Shown: positions 1-11,400 of the stretch, piece by piece | Numbering within the stretch: position 1 is the stretch's first letter | Layout: every line of letters begins with the position of its first letter | DNA from: Phoronis ovalis | Lineage: Eukaryota > Phoronida > Phoronidae | Reading direction: 5' to 3' | Assembly: GCA_028565635.1 (NCBI GenBank) | Contig: JAOXYB010026513.1 | Span: 1-15,728 of the forward strand | DNA: 15,728 bases | Translations under genes and position numbers: made by a program | The notes under the pieces: model-generated | Told to the model about the DNA's origin: nothing | Databases searched by the model: none | The model's input: only the letters and a program-made list of their open reading frames with translations

Positions 1-477
1 AAAAAAATTCAAAACTTCAAAATGTAAAGTAATAAATAAAATTCATGTTTTAATGATTATGAAACATAAGATTAATAGTATTATTTTAAAAAAAATATCA
101 GTATCAAAAAAATCATTTTAGACTTGTACAAGTGTAAGTGTGAATTGGGCTAATGTATTAGACCGTAAAAGGTAGTTTTGGTGACCTTTTAGAGCATTTG
201 GGTGAAATTTATTTTAAGCTTCTTTTCAATTAATTTTATCGAGCAAATTTGCTGCAAACGTTTAGTTCAACAGTCTCAGAGTTAGGAGAATTGACCTTGA
301 GGTCAAAAGTTTAAAAAAATTCAGAAAACACCTTTTATGCATTTAGAGCTCATCAAGATTTCAAAGGGGGACAGTTTGAGGCCAAAAAGTCCCAAAGCAA
401 TTAATTTCTATTTTATTTGCTGAAAAGTTCAAAAATGATGTTGAGAGGTCATGTAACGTTCACAAAATCCAATACCT
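1..477. other. Upstream non-coding DNA, nothing recognised
   Basis: AT-rich sequence with short homopolymer runs and no open frame resembling a known protein on either strand. No repeat or element boundary was recognised before the foldback element that starts at 478. Confidence 0.6.
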
Positions 478-746
478 CGCGCACCTGTTTCCTTCCACCC
501 ATTTGAACCCTTTTTCTGGGTAGCGCTACTCGAACCGTCATTTCCGTAGACTCGCACAAGTTGCCAAGAACTCGTACATAATTCCGCAGACTCGCACCTG
601 CTGTTTGACAAGTGTTCGAGTCTCCGGAAATCTGTACGAGTTCCTGGCAACTTGTGCGAGTCTACGGAAACGACGGTTCGAGTAGCAGGAATTTCGGTGC
701 GAAACCCGGAACTAAAAGGGTTCGAATGGTAGGAAACAGGTGCGCG
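478..746. repeat. Foldback (long inverted-repeat) element, MITE-like
   Basis: The left end CGCGCACCTGTTTCC (478-492) is the reverse complement of the right end GGAAACAGGTGCGCG (732-746). The pairing continues inward for roughly 115-130 nt per arm, including the blocks around GGGTTCGAA and TAGACTCGCACAAGTTGCCA, with scattered mismatches and a small loop near 600-615. A short core, GACTCGCAC or its complement, recurs several times inside. It is GC-richer than its surroundings. No transposase is encoded, so it is probably a non-autonomous DNA element. No clear target-site duplication was found. Confidence 0.85.
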
Positions 747-806
747 AATGCGGATTGACGGTTCGAGTCTACGCTGGTTAGGTAGGCCTGTAATAGCAGC
801 AACCCT

Positions 807-848
807 ACCTTTGCAAGGCTATCATGTTGATAGCCTTTTTGCAAAGGT
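807..848. repeat. Short perfect-stem hairpin
   Basis: AAGGCTATCA (815-824) and TGATAGCCTT (828-837) are exact inverted repeats around a 3-nt loop. Outside them ACCTTTGCA and TGCAAAGGT extend the stem after a small T bulge. It is too short for a typical microRNA precursor and may be a relict of the neighbouring foldback element. Confidence 0.6.
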
Positions 849-919
849 TATCAATTAGTTGATATTTGGAACTGTTTTCATTGGCAGCTGTAGTGGGAAT
901 ACCATGATAAATGCGTCTA

Positions 920-931
920 ATATATAAAAAA
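920..931 (+). promoter_or_regulatory. Possible TATA box of the esterase-like gene
   Basis: A TATATAAAAA stretch lies about 130 bp before the first ATG, a plausible distance for a TATA box plus a 5' leader of about 100 nt. The flanking DNA is AT-rich, so a chance match is quite possible. Confidence 0.35.
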
Positions 932-1023
932 AGATCAATATTAATCCACCTATTAAATAGTAAATAGATCATGCACGCGATTCAGTTTACTTAAAGATTC
1001 CTGCCGTCAGTAGCAAAATACAG

Positions 1024-1045
1024 GTTTACTAAGTATCAATTACAG
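1024..1045 (+). promoter_or_regulatory. Possible 3' splice acceptor just before the start codon
   Basis: TTTACTAAG (branch-point-like) is followed by ATTACAG ending at 1045, five bases before the ATG at 1051. This could be the acceptor of a 5'-UTR intron or of a spliced leader. The pyrimidine tract is poor, so chance is also possible. Confidence 0.3.
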
Positions 1046-1050
1046 CCACA

Positions 1051-2471
1051 ATGGAAAGAACATTTCTTATCATGTTATATACTTACGCGATGTGTTACCA
1101 GTTTATATGGTCGTCAATTGTTATAACTCGATACGGACAGATTCAAGGCGTACACGAAAACGGCGTAAGTAAATTTCTAGGTATTCCATATAAGATAAAT
1201 TCCAGAATTCCCAAGGAGTCATTTGTACCGCCAGATTTCACCGAGACTTACTGGGCCACCACGTATAAACCTGCCTGCCCTCAAGATGAGAATTTGTTAA
1301 ATCAAACAGTCCATAGCTTGTTCGGAAATCTGACACAAAAACTGAATATTCCATCTGAGTTCAGCGAAGACTGTTTGTATTTGAATGTTTTTGTGCCTGG
1401 TTTAGTTAATACAAACAACTCTTTACCTGTTATGGTTCATATTCATGGCGGAGGTTTTCAAATTGGTTCGGGCCAACTTTATGATCCCACAGAATTAGTT
1501 AAAACTGGCAATGTCATTGTAGTAACATTTAATTATCGACTTGGCGCATTAGGATTTCTATCGTTTTTAAACAACACAGGTCTGTGGGATCAAAACCATG
1601 CTTTCAAATGGGTGCGTGAGAATGTTGAATCGTTTGGAGGTGATCCAAGTAAGGTGACAATATTTGGAGAAGGTACAGGGGGTGTTGCTGTAGGTCTACA
1701 TATTGTTAGCCTCGAGAGCAGAGGCTTATTCAGAAGAGCTATTTCAATGGGTGGAACAGCGCTTCAGTCTGAATTTATAGATATGAATCCAGAAAATGTC
1801 ACTGATATATTTTTTGCGGAAGTTGGCTGTAATGCGACTACTGATGTGAGTTCATGCTTAAAAGATGTACATTTGGAAAGGGTGTTAGAAGCACAGAAAA
1901 AACTATGTTTGCTGGAACGTACATTTCTCCCATTTATCGATGGGAAATTCTTACCATCAACTCCGCGACATTTAATTGAAACTGGACAATTTGCAAAGGT
2001 GAATTACATCATTGGGTTTAATAATGATGCAGACACAATGAATTCTTTACCAATTTTAACACTACTGAATACTGGCATTTCTAAAGATATTTATCAACAA
2101 ACAGTACGGAAAACAGTAACGGCTTTATATGACACTAATTATAAAATGATATTTGACACAGTAATGTTTCAATATCGACCAACTTTATCTAGTAATCTGT
2201 ATACAGACAATCAAATATGGCTCCGTCAACTTATGGATATAATAAGAGATGTTACTGCCGTGCATATACATAATACGCAAACATCCCATTCATTTTTTGG
2301 CGGCAAAGTGTATGCGTACTATTTTGACCAAGTTCCTCCCTTTTCCGGCCATTCATCGTTGATGCTGAAGGCAGCGAGTGGTATGGAAATGGCTTATATT
2401 TTTGGTCTTCTTGGTAAGGATACGCTGGGTGATAAGATTATGCAAGCTTGGGCGAACTTTGCTACAACAGG
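1051..2471 (+). CDS. Exon 1: leader plus most of inactive cholinesterase-like domain 1
   Basis: The ATG has A at -3 and G at +4, followed by a hydrophobic leader (about residues 1-22) and the N-terminal strand [10 protein letters not shown], then FLGIPY. Family landmarks follow: Cys76 and SEDCLYLN (Cys108), HIHGGGF (132-136), [27 protein letters not shown] (196-211), second Cys pair GCNATT...[19 protein letters not shown] and YIFGLLG. The nucleophile elbow reads GEGTG, so the catalytic Ser is Gly208. The acid position is Ala327 and the His position Ser443. The usual AQPPVG segment after IPY is replaced. There are at least six N-glycosylation sequons (for example NQT, NLT, NNS, NNT, NVT, NAT). 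The frame is intact over 1.4 kb, so this is a maintained pseudoenzyme domain rather than a pseudogene. It ends ACAGG|GTATGT, phase 2. Unlike domain 2 it has no internal introns. Confidence 0.93.
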
Positions 2472-5400
2472 GTATGTACATGTACATGAACATCATTATT
2501 TTTAAATATTATTGAGGATAAGCATTACAGCTGGAAAAGAAATTAGAGTTTTTTCCATCCTCCGCTTAAATGTACCCAATGACAAACTAAATTGAACTTT
2601 CTGTGAGTTTTTTGAAACGTTATTTTAGGTCATTTTACATTGCTTTCAATGGGAAATATGGCTAAAATCGCAGTCGTAGTTTCATGAGGAATTACATATT
2701 TTTCAAACTCATCTATCTTTTACAGCTCCTTAAAATCTATTCAAAATAAAAACCAATATATGTTACCAAATTTGTTAAAAAATTATTAACCGTTTTATTT
2801 TTCACAAGTTGGTACGACGTCATTTTCTCGGGTTTTTTCTGTTTCTTGTATAACGTTGTGGATTTAAAGTGTATTTGCACATACAAGCTAAAAATTCTTG
2901 TTTTATTAATTTCAAGTTTGAGCCATAAATGATTTGAATTACCGAACGCTGGGGTATCCGTTTTCTTTTGAAAGTTATTACTTTAGGCGACACACCTGAC
3001 TGCATGTTGTATTTATTTCTTCAATTTGATTTTAGTTGCTTATTTTTAGCTCAGAACTACAAAAAGAACTATTTAATTAAAAAGATGAGATTAGGTGATG
3101 TGCTTAGAACGGAAAAAATAATAGAAATACCTGCTATCCGGATTTTACTTTTGTAAATGTATAAACTGACCGAAATGTGAGACATACATATATTTCTACG
3201 CAAATTAATTATTACTCAGAAAGGTTAAAACAGAAGATTATTGATTGTTGATACAAAATACTTTTATTGCAATAAAATACAAGGCTTCTTGAAGAAAAAA
3301 ATGATAAAAACACGTTATATGGATTTTATTTCGTAAATGTAGAAACTGAATGAAATGCGTGACATGTTTGCAAAAAATCTTGCACTCCCACACATTTACA
3401 GTCTTATTTTCTACTTTGTCTATTTTCACTGTACTAGCCAACCTGCGCTCAAGATAGTATTACTGTATTATCTTATATTATTTATTACACATATGAGCAG
3501 AAAAAATCATTAAAATACCAAAAAGTTGCAAATACTCATTTTAGTTAATGTATGTAGTTGCGTTATATGGCATGAGGTCACAAGTGATGCAACCGCAGTG
3601 TTTGCGCAAAGGCTGGCAGGAAATAATGCAAAAATTTTATATTTATGATTTTTTCTTTTTCCTCCTTGAAGCTGTCTTTTTTGGTTTTTGTTTTCTTTGA
3701 AAAGGAAATCATTGAAACCAATTTTCGCATGTTTAAGTAAAATAAATCAAAATTTGAGAGGATTACTTGACCTAGTCTACATAGCGGAATAGCGAATAAT
3801 TTAATTTGGTGGTCACGCCTGCACGAAAAATTAACTGGGAATAGGATACATAATAATCTTGTGTTCTTCGCGCAATATTTGGGACATTTTTATAGTGATT
3901 TTTACATGAAATTACTATAGAAGTGGATGATAAAACAATTATGTAAAATCGCTTATAAATGGTTATGTGTGGAGCACTGTATATGTGCGATGCAGATAAT
4001 GTAGGGAGGAGCAGGATAACATTTTTTTAAAACTTAAAATACATTTTGTTTGTCTGATCTTTGTGAATTAAACGGGCGGATATAAAAAAAACAGTTTTAG
4101 GAAAAAATCGGGTGCATCCGTACGTAACACAAGTATAAAAAATATTCCTGTCGTATCAGAAAGGGAGTCCCCCCCATCTGACGGGCCTGACTGTTGCTGT
4201 GTAACCTCATTTTTGTGCTCAACAAATGTCTATCTCACTCAATGCCTGCATATTAATACAAAATATGTCACAAGTGTTATATACTAAATATAATACGATT
4301 ACTATAAAATAATCATTTTGATTGTACATTGTAGTTCTTTTAGGACTGCTTTGTTTCAGTACAGACTTGAGGGGAAACTTGTATCAAATTTGAAACAATT
4401 ATGAGCAACTATAGGACTACTTTGCTTTTCCTACATGATATCCAGGATATAAATCTATCAAAACTAATTTCTGCTCCATAGCTTCCATTTGTTATGGTAC
4501 ATTGTTCTCTGTTGGACAGTTATTCTAGTAATTTCGATTCAAAGGCTTTTTTTATAATATTCACCGTTGGCACCACATATGTTGAAAAAACTCTAGATTG
4601 TCCAACGGCTGTTCCTATTTGCATGATCGCACTTGTTTTCCGTTATTGGATTTATACAGTGACAATTGACGAAGAGTAATCTATTTTTATTTTGTAAATA
4701 ACATTACGCTTATGCGCCATTCGTCTAAAACTTGGCATTGTGATTTAAACCTGGTGATCTGATTCGGGCTTAAAAACAAAAATAATCCTTAATAAACTTC
4801 AACCGCTTACAAGCAGCAAGCACAGCTTTAAGCCAGTAACGTTGATAATTAATAAGGACGTAATAATAAAAAGAGCACGTTGTGACGTAAAAATAACGTA
4901 CATGCGCAACTGGTGGTGTGTGTGAACAACTGTGATGCTTATCCTTAAACAGTAATAATTAAAGTTATTATTAAAACGTATTAAGCAAGTGCATCCATAT
5001 CGCCTGTTGTCGCATATAGAATAAGAGAGGGGTAACGGGTACCCCCCAAGGTACAATGCTCGCACTTAAAAATCGGCAATGCTCGCTGCTCGCACTTAAC
5101 AACAAAAATCAACAACCAAAAAAAAAAACGGTTGCCAAAAAAAACGGTCGCCAACAAAATCGACAACCAAAAAAAAAAACCTCGACAAAACAAAATAGTT
5201 AACACATTTATGAAACAAAGCAACAAAAATGGTCGCCAAAAGACAATGCTCGCTGCTCGCACTTAACAGACCCTAATGCTCGCTGCTCGCGATACCCCCG
5301 CCCCCGCCCCTCTATAGCCCTCATATAAGTGTAGTTACTTCAGCAACTATTTTAGTTGTAGTATATGAGCATGTCGGATTTACGCGTAACGGTACAATAA

Positions 5401-8400
5401 TTTTTCATGTTTATGTACATATACAATTTTTATTTTTTATTTTTATGTTTTACTGTAACAACCTTACATTATTTGCTGTTTTTATTGATTGTATATTGTT
5501 ACGTTATTGTTCGTTCTAGGGACCCAAGTTTAACAACAGAAAATGGTCAATGGCCTTTATTTAATGGCACGGCAAAACAATTTGCTGTTTTTAATAACAA
5601 ATTTAACCACAGCAGTAAAGTTTTTGCTACCTATCCAGGAAAGCTGGACAAGCGGATGTCAGTCTGGACTGAATTACTGCCAGTACTAGCGTCACAAAAA
5701 AGGTCAACAATCTGTGACCAGCAATCTCAAAAGGACGATGATCTAGGAACCGTTATTTCACTAAAGCAAGGTTTGCTTCAAGGTGAACGCAAGGAGTTGA
5801 TGGGTACGTGTCTTTGTTATTCAAATAATGCCGTGCCTAATTTTGAATATATACTCCAACAAACTACGCAAATGTTTAAACAGTCACAGCACATCCACTG
5901 CTTTTTGCAGCGAAATACGTACGACCCTGTAATATAGTTGCATTTCGTTTATTTATACGTCGCATTTTATAATGAGGACATCAGATATGCAGCAAGGAAT
6001 TGGCTTAGCCTCAACCGCAGTTGGAAGATTGAACATTGAACACTTTGTGACTGATAATATGATAATGATGCAGATTATAAATTTTCACAAAGATTCCCGC
6101 TGTGGTAATGCCTTTGTTGCATAATTAATGTCCTCATTATAAAATGTGACGTCACCAACGAAACATACCACCCGGGGGGGTACTCAATGTATTTTTTGGT
6201 TGGGGTGTGCATCCCAGCTGAAAATTTTGGATTTGGATTGTATACTTTTTACTGTATTTTTTTGGTTTGCTACCGTAAAGAAATTCAAAAATTTGGATTG
6301 CTATCCTCTGCTTCCAGCAAATAATTTGGATTAATTTTAGGTTTGTATCCATAAAACGATTTTTAGATTGGTTTGTATCCGTCAGTTTGCGTAAAAATGG
6401 ATTGCTACTCAAATATTTTAAAATTTTGGATTGGGTTCCGCGGCACATCCCCGTATTAAAAAAACCTTGAGTTCCCCCCCCGGGTATACCACAGGCTTTC
6501 GTTGCAAACGGTAGTAACATGGCAATTAATTAAACTGTTTCCTTTTGCTTATTTGGTCTACGGTTTCATGAAAGACAATGGAACCCTAATTCGAGCCTTG
6601 AGCAAATAAGAGAAAGGAACGAGTTTCTTATTCATATTTGATCTGAAGAAGGAATTAAACCCTGGTAGGAGCCGTGTAGGAGCCATTACTTTTTTCCTTA
6701 TTCGAGTCTTGGTTTTGAATAATTCAGGAAAAAAGATTTACTTCCCATTTCGATTGAGTGTTTTAATAAAGAAAAGAGAATCCTAGTACGGGTATTATAT
6801 AAGAACTCTAATTTAGATCTGAATGAGGAAAATGGAACCATTTAGCTTTTCTCTTATATTCAATTGAGGGTTTCAATAGAGCAGAGAACCCTAGTGCGTA
6901 CTAGTAGAACTAAATGTCGATCTCGAATAATGAAAAGGGAACTTATTCAATATAAGGAAAAATGAGCCATTTTTTTTCCTTATTCGGTTGAATGTTTCGA
7001 ATATGTGTTATATGACCGATTTTAAAGTTTTATGCTGTTTGCCACGAAGTGCTAAAGAGTAAGTACCCCGCGATATCGTGGTATGCACATTGTATGTAAT
7101 ACCATGCCCCGGTACTATTCCCTGGATTTAACTACATATGACGTCACAAATAATTAACGATATTACGGGGTTGCAAACGGTAGTACTACTTGAAACTGTT
7201 GATTGTAGTATGCAAGTGTGAAAATATAACACATGTATTTAATACAGATTATGCTTGGGAACAGTTTATCGATATTCCTTACGCACAGCCACCAGTTGGC
7301 GCACTAAGATGGAGGCCACCTAAACCACACAGTGGGTGGACTGGTGTAAGAAAGTCCTCCTCCACATCTGATAAATTGTGTCCTCAGCTTAGATATCCAG
7401 ATTCCCCTGATGTACCGGGAAAACAGACTGAGGACTGCCTTTTCCTTGACATTTTTGTTCCTTATGCAGCTAAGCATACAAGGTAATGTACTTTTATAGT
7501 TATAGTGATCGAAATCATACCCACTGGACTGAACGTATATTTTAACTTTGAAATATAAACAACAAAGTAAGATTTTTAAACTAAATACTTAATTATATTA
7601 AGAGGGCGTACAGGTAGTTGTAAGAAATGGTTACCCAAAGATACACACACCTCCAAGATATTTATCGTTGCAATCATTATCCACCAGTAATGCAGTATTA
7701 TTTGATATGGTTATAATGTCGAATAGTTAAAGCAGTATATGATCACTCTAAATTTTATAAAATTAGCATTTTATGCAAAAAATACTTTGAAAGTTTGATA
7801 AGCCAGCCACATTTCACACTAATTTTTATTAATAAAAGTTTACAATCGTGGCTGCATAAGGATGTTTAGTTTAGCAATCCTAGCATTCTACATGCGATGG
7901 GTATTAAGAAAATTAAATTGTAACTTTAAATAGTCGTATGAGGATTATTACTTCATACATGCTGCTAAGGGTCGCAATTTTGGGAGAATTTTGCATAAAC
8001 AACGCTTGAATTTAAATATAAGACATAACTTTGTAAAAATAATAGTTGTGCACCTAAATGTATTTGTCCTTAACCAAATTATATCAGATCCTTCATTTCT
8101 ACTAACCTCATTTTCGGGAATTTTAATTAATAAAACTAGGCTTGACATACAGGTAAAAATGTATACAACAGTAACGCCCTCTGCACTATCTATATATGAT
8201 GTATACGCCACCTTAATTCTCTGAATTGATATGTTATATCAGATGAATGTTTAGTCTCATAAATGCTGCTTTCGCATCAAGAGGCTTTGGTACATCTTAT
8301 ATTTGCACATTATTTTCATTATATTTGCAGGTACCTAAAGTTGCCAGTTATGTTATATATTCATGGTGGCAGCTATGCTGCTGGTTCTAAAGCAATGCAT

Positions 8401-11400
8401 CACGGTGGAGCTCTCACCCAGTATGGTATTATTGTGGTGACAATAAATTATAGACTTAATGTATTTGGATTTCTGTCAACAGGTCAAGTAATTTGGTTTT
8501 GAGATTTAATCGTAAACGTGAACAAGACATGCAATATCTTGTGATAATTAAGGAATTTCATATAGTATATGTATTGAGTAAACACCGGGATAAATTTCCC
8601 CATAGCTTTTAATGTATTTTTCACCCTATTCGCATGTCGATCATTCTCTAGTGTTGCCTCCAGTATATTTCTGGAAGTCAGGGACTCAAAATACGACTTA
8701 ACCCCACCAATATATCCAATTCTTGACAGAAAAGACCCATAAAAAATATCTATATCCAATATCTTATCACAGCCGCCATGTTCACTCCAATCCAGGAAGA
8801 CGATGTCGCTTTCACCAGTTAAAGTAAACTATATAAAGTTCAATTTAAAATAATTTTTTGCAATTTCCGATCAAAAAAGTGCTTATTTTATCAAAAAAGC
8901 AGCCATTTTTGATGACAAACGTGCGCACATAGGAGGAGAACATTTTTAATTATAAACAATTTGTCTACTTTAAACACTAAATAAGTTACCTCTGCAGGTT
9001 GAAAAAATTACTGGTTTCTACTCATATGTAGTACGTCTGAAAGTCTTCAGAAGTGACGTAGAATTCAAAACCGTCTATATACCGTCATCCTTCAACCATT
9101 AACGAATTAACGAATGCATGCTTGACTGTAGCAAGATTGTTTTTCCAGTAAATTATCAGAAATTACCGAATTATGGAAAGAGTATGTACATCATTCCGTA
9201 AAAGTGTTACATGTTAGCACGTTGTCTTACAGGTGATAAGGCTGCCCCTGGGAATTTTGGACTGATGGATCAGCAGTTATCCATAAGATGGACAAAGGAA
9301 AATATTGAGAAATTCGGAGGAGATCCGGATAAAATTACCATATTTGGCCAATCAGCAGGTGCTAGTAGCGTTATATTACAGATGCTATCTCCTGAGAACA
9401 AAGGACTATTTAAGGTATGATTCCTCATTACAAGCTAACCATTGGACGTTAAAAGTTGAAACATTTCACAGAAACAAATATACTAGCATTTACTATGTAT
9501 CATCGCGAGCAATATACATCATCGAACCACAAAAGAATGATTTGAAAGAGCTTTCAACTTTTTTTTTTATCAACGGTAAGTACATGTTACTTAATTCAGT
9601 CTATTGTAGAATGTTATAGCTGAAAGTGGATCGGCATTATCTTTTTGGGCATTGGATCGTTTTAATTTAGTGAAGAAGAAAGCGTGTTCCTTAGGACATA
9701 AAGTCTCTTGTCCTACTTCAAATTCTCACCTTATGGTTGGCTGCTTGCGAAAAAAATGTTGGAAAGATATAATACATATGGGAGAATGCTACCTTATGCG
9801 ACCAGTTATTGACGGCAAGTTTATTCCCAATGCCCCTGAAGAATTATATCGAAAGAATGTGACCAGAGAGTTTAACTTGATGACAGGTACGAAACTGATC
9901 TATACCAAACAGTATTGCTAGAAGTTCAAATTCAAATAATACCCGTATTTGTATGGCACATTTAAAAAGTGCTACATGAGCTAGATAAAAAGTATCCTTT
10001 CTGTCTATACATTAATTCGGTCGTTTTCAGAATATAGGTTCCACTTTCATTATCAAACGAAACTGCAAGAGTATATTATTAAGTTAAAATATGAAATCAA
10101 TTGACGTTGAGAGTACAAATATCTATGTCACCACGTACATCCCGATACAGGTGCGCACTGTAGACGGAGTAGCGGCGGGAAAATCAACTCCAACTTGTTT
10201 TAGTAGTATAGATATTTATTTTAACCATATACAACTCCTTCACTGGTTTTCTAAAACATTTTTCTTGTTACCTCTATCTGTTCTTGCAGGCTTACCTACA
10301 TTTTACATTTACACGCATGCCATTCTCGGGTTTGTTCATAGTAATTACGACAACCACGCCGATTTCATAATTTTTGTAAACACTTTGGTAGTTGCCTACT
10401 ATGTTTTCTCTACTATGATTCAGATCATGCAGTATATATATTGTTTCATAGGAACAAACGAACACGAAGGATTCGCTTACCTGAATAATTTGGATGCGTA
10501 TTTGCATGCTGTACTTAGTGGAACATTACAATACTTAACGAATAATCCGAAAGCGGTTGCGGCGGCTTTCAATTTGACATATGCTGATTTACTGGATGCA
10601 GATGCAAAGAGTAGGCCTACAGAGTATTTGCAAAAAGGAACTGATCTTTTTACTGATTTGCATTTTCTTGCTGGCGCTGACCGAGATGCAAGGTTACACT
10701 CAAAGTACGCTTTTAGTACCTTCTTTTATACAACTGAAGCCAAATCAATGAATCGGCTAATGAATAAAACCATATACATCCAAAATAATGCAATGTTCAT
10801 AACACAATATGAACAGAAAAATTGCTAAATTACTACAAGACTTTTTTGATACGGTATCATTAGTTTCTGAAGCCATCACTTGCTATTTACCGTAAAAGGA
10901 AACAATGATCTTATAGCGAGAATTTGAATCTGAAATTTGTTCGTATTCTGTTCGGAACATTGTGCATGCGACATATGTCTACAATATTTACTTCTTACAG
11001 AAAGTTGTATCAAAGTATACAGTACCCGGGATACAGTATATAATGGGAGGGGTTTAAGGATATAACGTTTTGATCCTACTTCCAATCGTTATTAGTCATT
11101 CCTTGCGGGCTTTCTATCTAGCATCATACTAAACTAGATCGTAGTCCGTTATTCAATACAAATCAAGTGAGTATAAAATAGCTTGTTCCTATCTCTAAAA
11201 TAAATTTACATTTTTAAAAATTAAAATTTTTAGGTATGGTGGGAAGACATACAGATACTTATTTCAGTTTAAACCAGCCCTTTCAATATATGCACACGGA
11301 TCACCAGACTGGGTACAAGGTACTCACGGAGACGAGTTAATATACGTCTTTGGGTGGCCAGAATTAATCAACAGAGGACTATCGTTTCAACCTATAGATA

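Larger units (their letters stand above)
2472..5519 (+). other. Intron 1 (3048 bp), phase 2
   Basis: The donor GTATGT at 2472 and the acceptor TTCGTTCTAG ending at 5519 bring together the codons of FATTG and DPS, exactly where domain 2 is split between FASTG and DPN. Apart from a degenerate direct repeat near 3111-3366 and a GC-rich repeat cluster near 5030-5320, it is AT-rich DNA with no recognisable gene. Open frames at 4494-4679 (plus) and 4799-5262 (minus) look like chance or low-complexity translations. Confidence 0.85.

Noticed and set aside
429-844. Minus-strand ORFs across the foldback element
   Set aside because: They follow the palindromic repeat and its hairpin and show no protein similarity.
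1051-2505. Domain 1 as a pseudogene
   Set aside because: The frame is intact over 1.4 kb, family landmarks and cysteines are conserved, and the intron to exon 2 has good splice sites. Loss of catalytic residues alone does not make a pseudogene.
2472-2505. Ending exon 1 at the stop after [15 protein letters not shown]
   Set aside because: The donor GTATGT at 2472 matches the intron position of domain 2, and exon 2 restores the conserved GDP-x-L...WPLF end.
4494-4679. 61-codon ORF in intron 1
   Set aside because: No recognised similarity, ordinary AT-rich composition, and located within a well-supported intron.
4799-5262. Minus-strand ORFs over the GC/A-rich repeat cluster
   Set aside because: The translations are runs of Phe, Leu and Trp made by complementing A-tracts. 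They reflect low-complexity DNA.
7190-7247. Translation start of a second gene at 7190
   Set aside because: The codon there is TTG, not ATG, and a stop lies three codons upstream. In an animal gene this is more likely intron before the acceptor at 7247.
7948-8224. Overlapping plus and minus ORFs in intron 3
   Set aside because: Mutually overlapping, no family match, and inside a well-bounded intron.
10091-10451. In-frame upstream extension of exon 7
   Set aside because: It would insert about 120 residues without family similarity immediately before the catalytic Glu motif and break the clean join NLMTG to TNEHEG.
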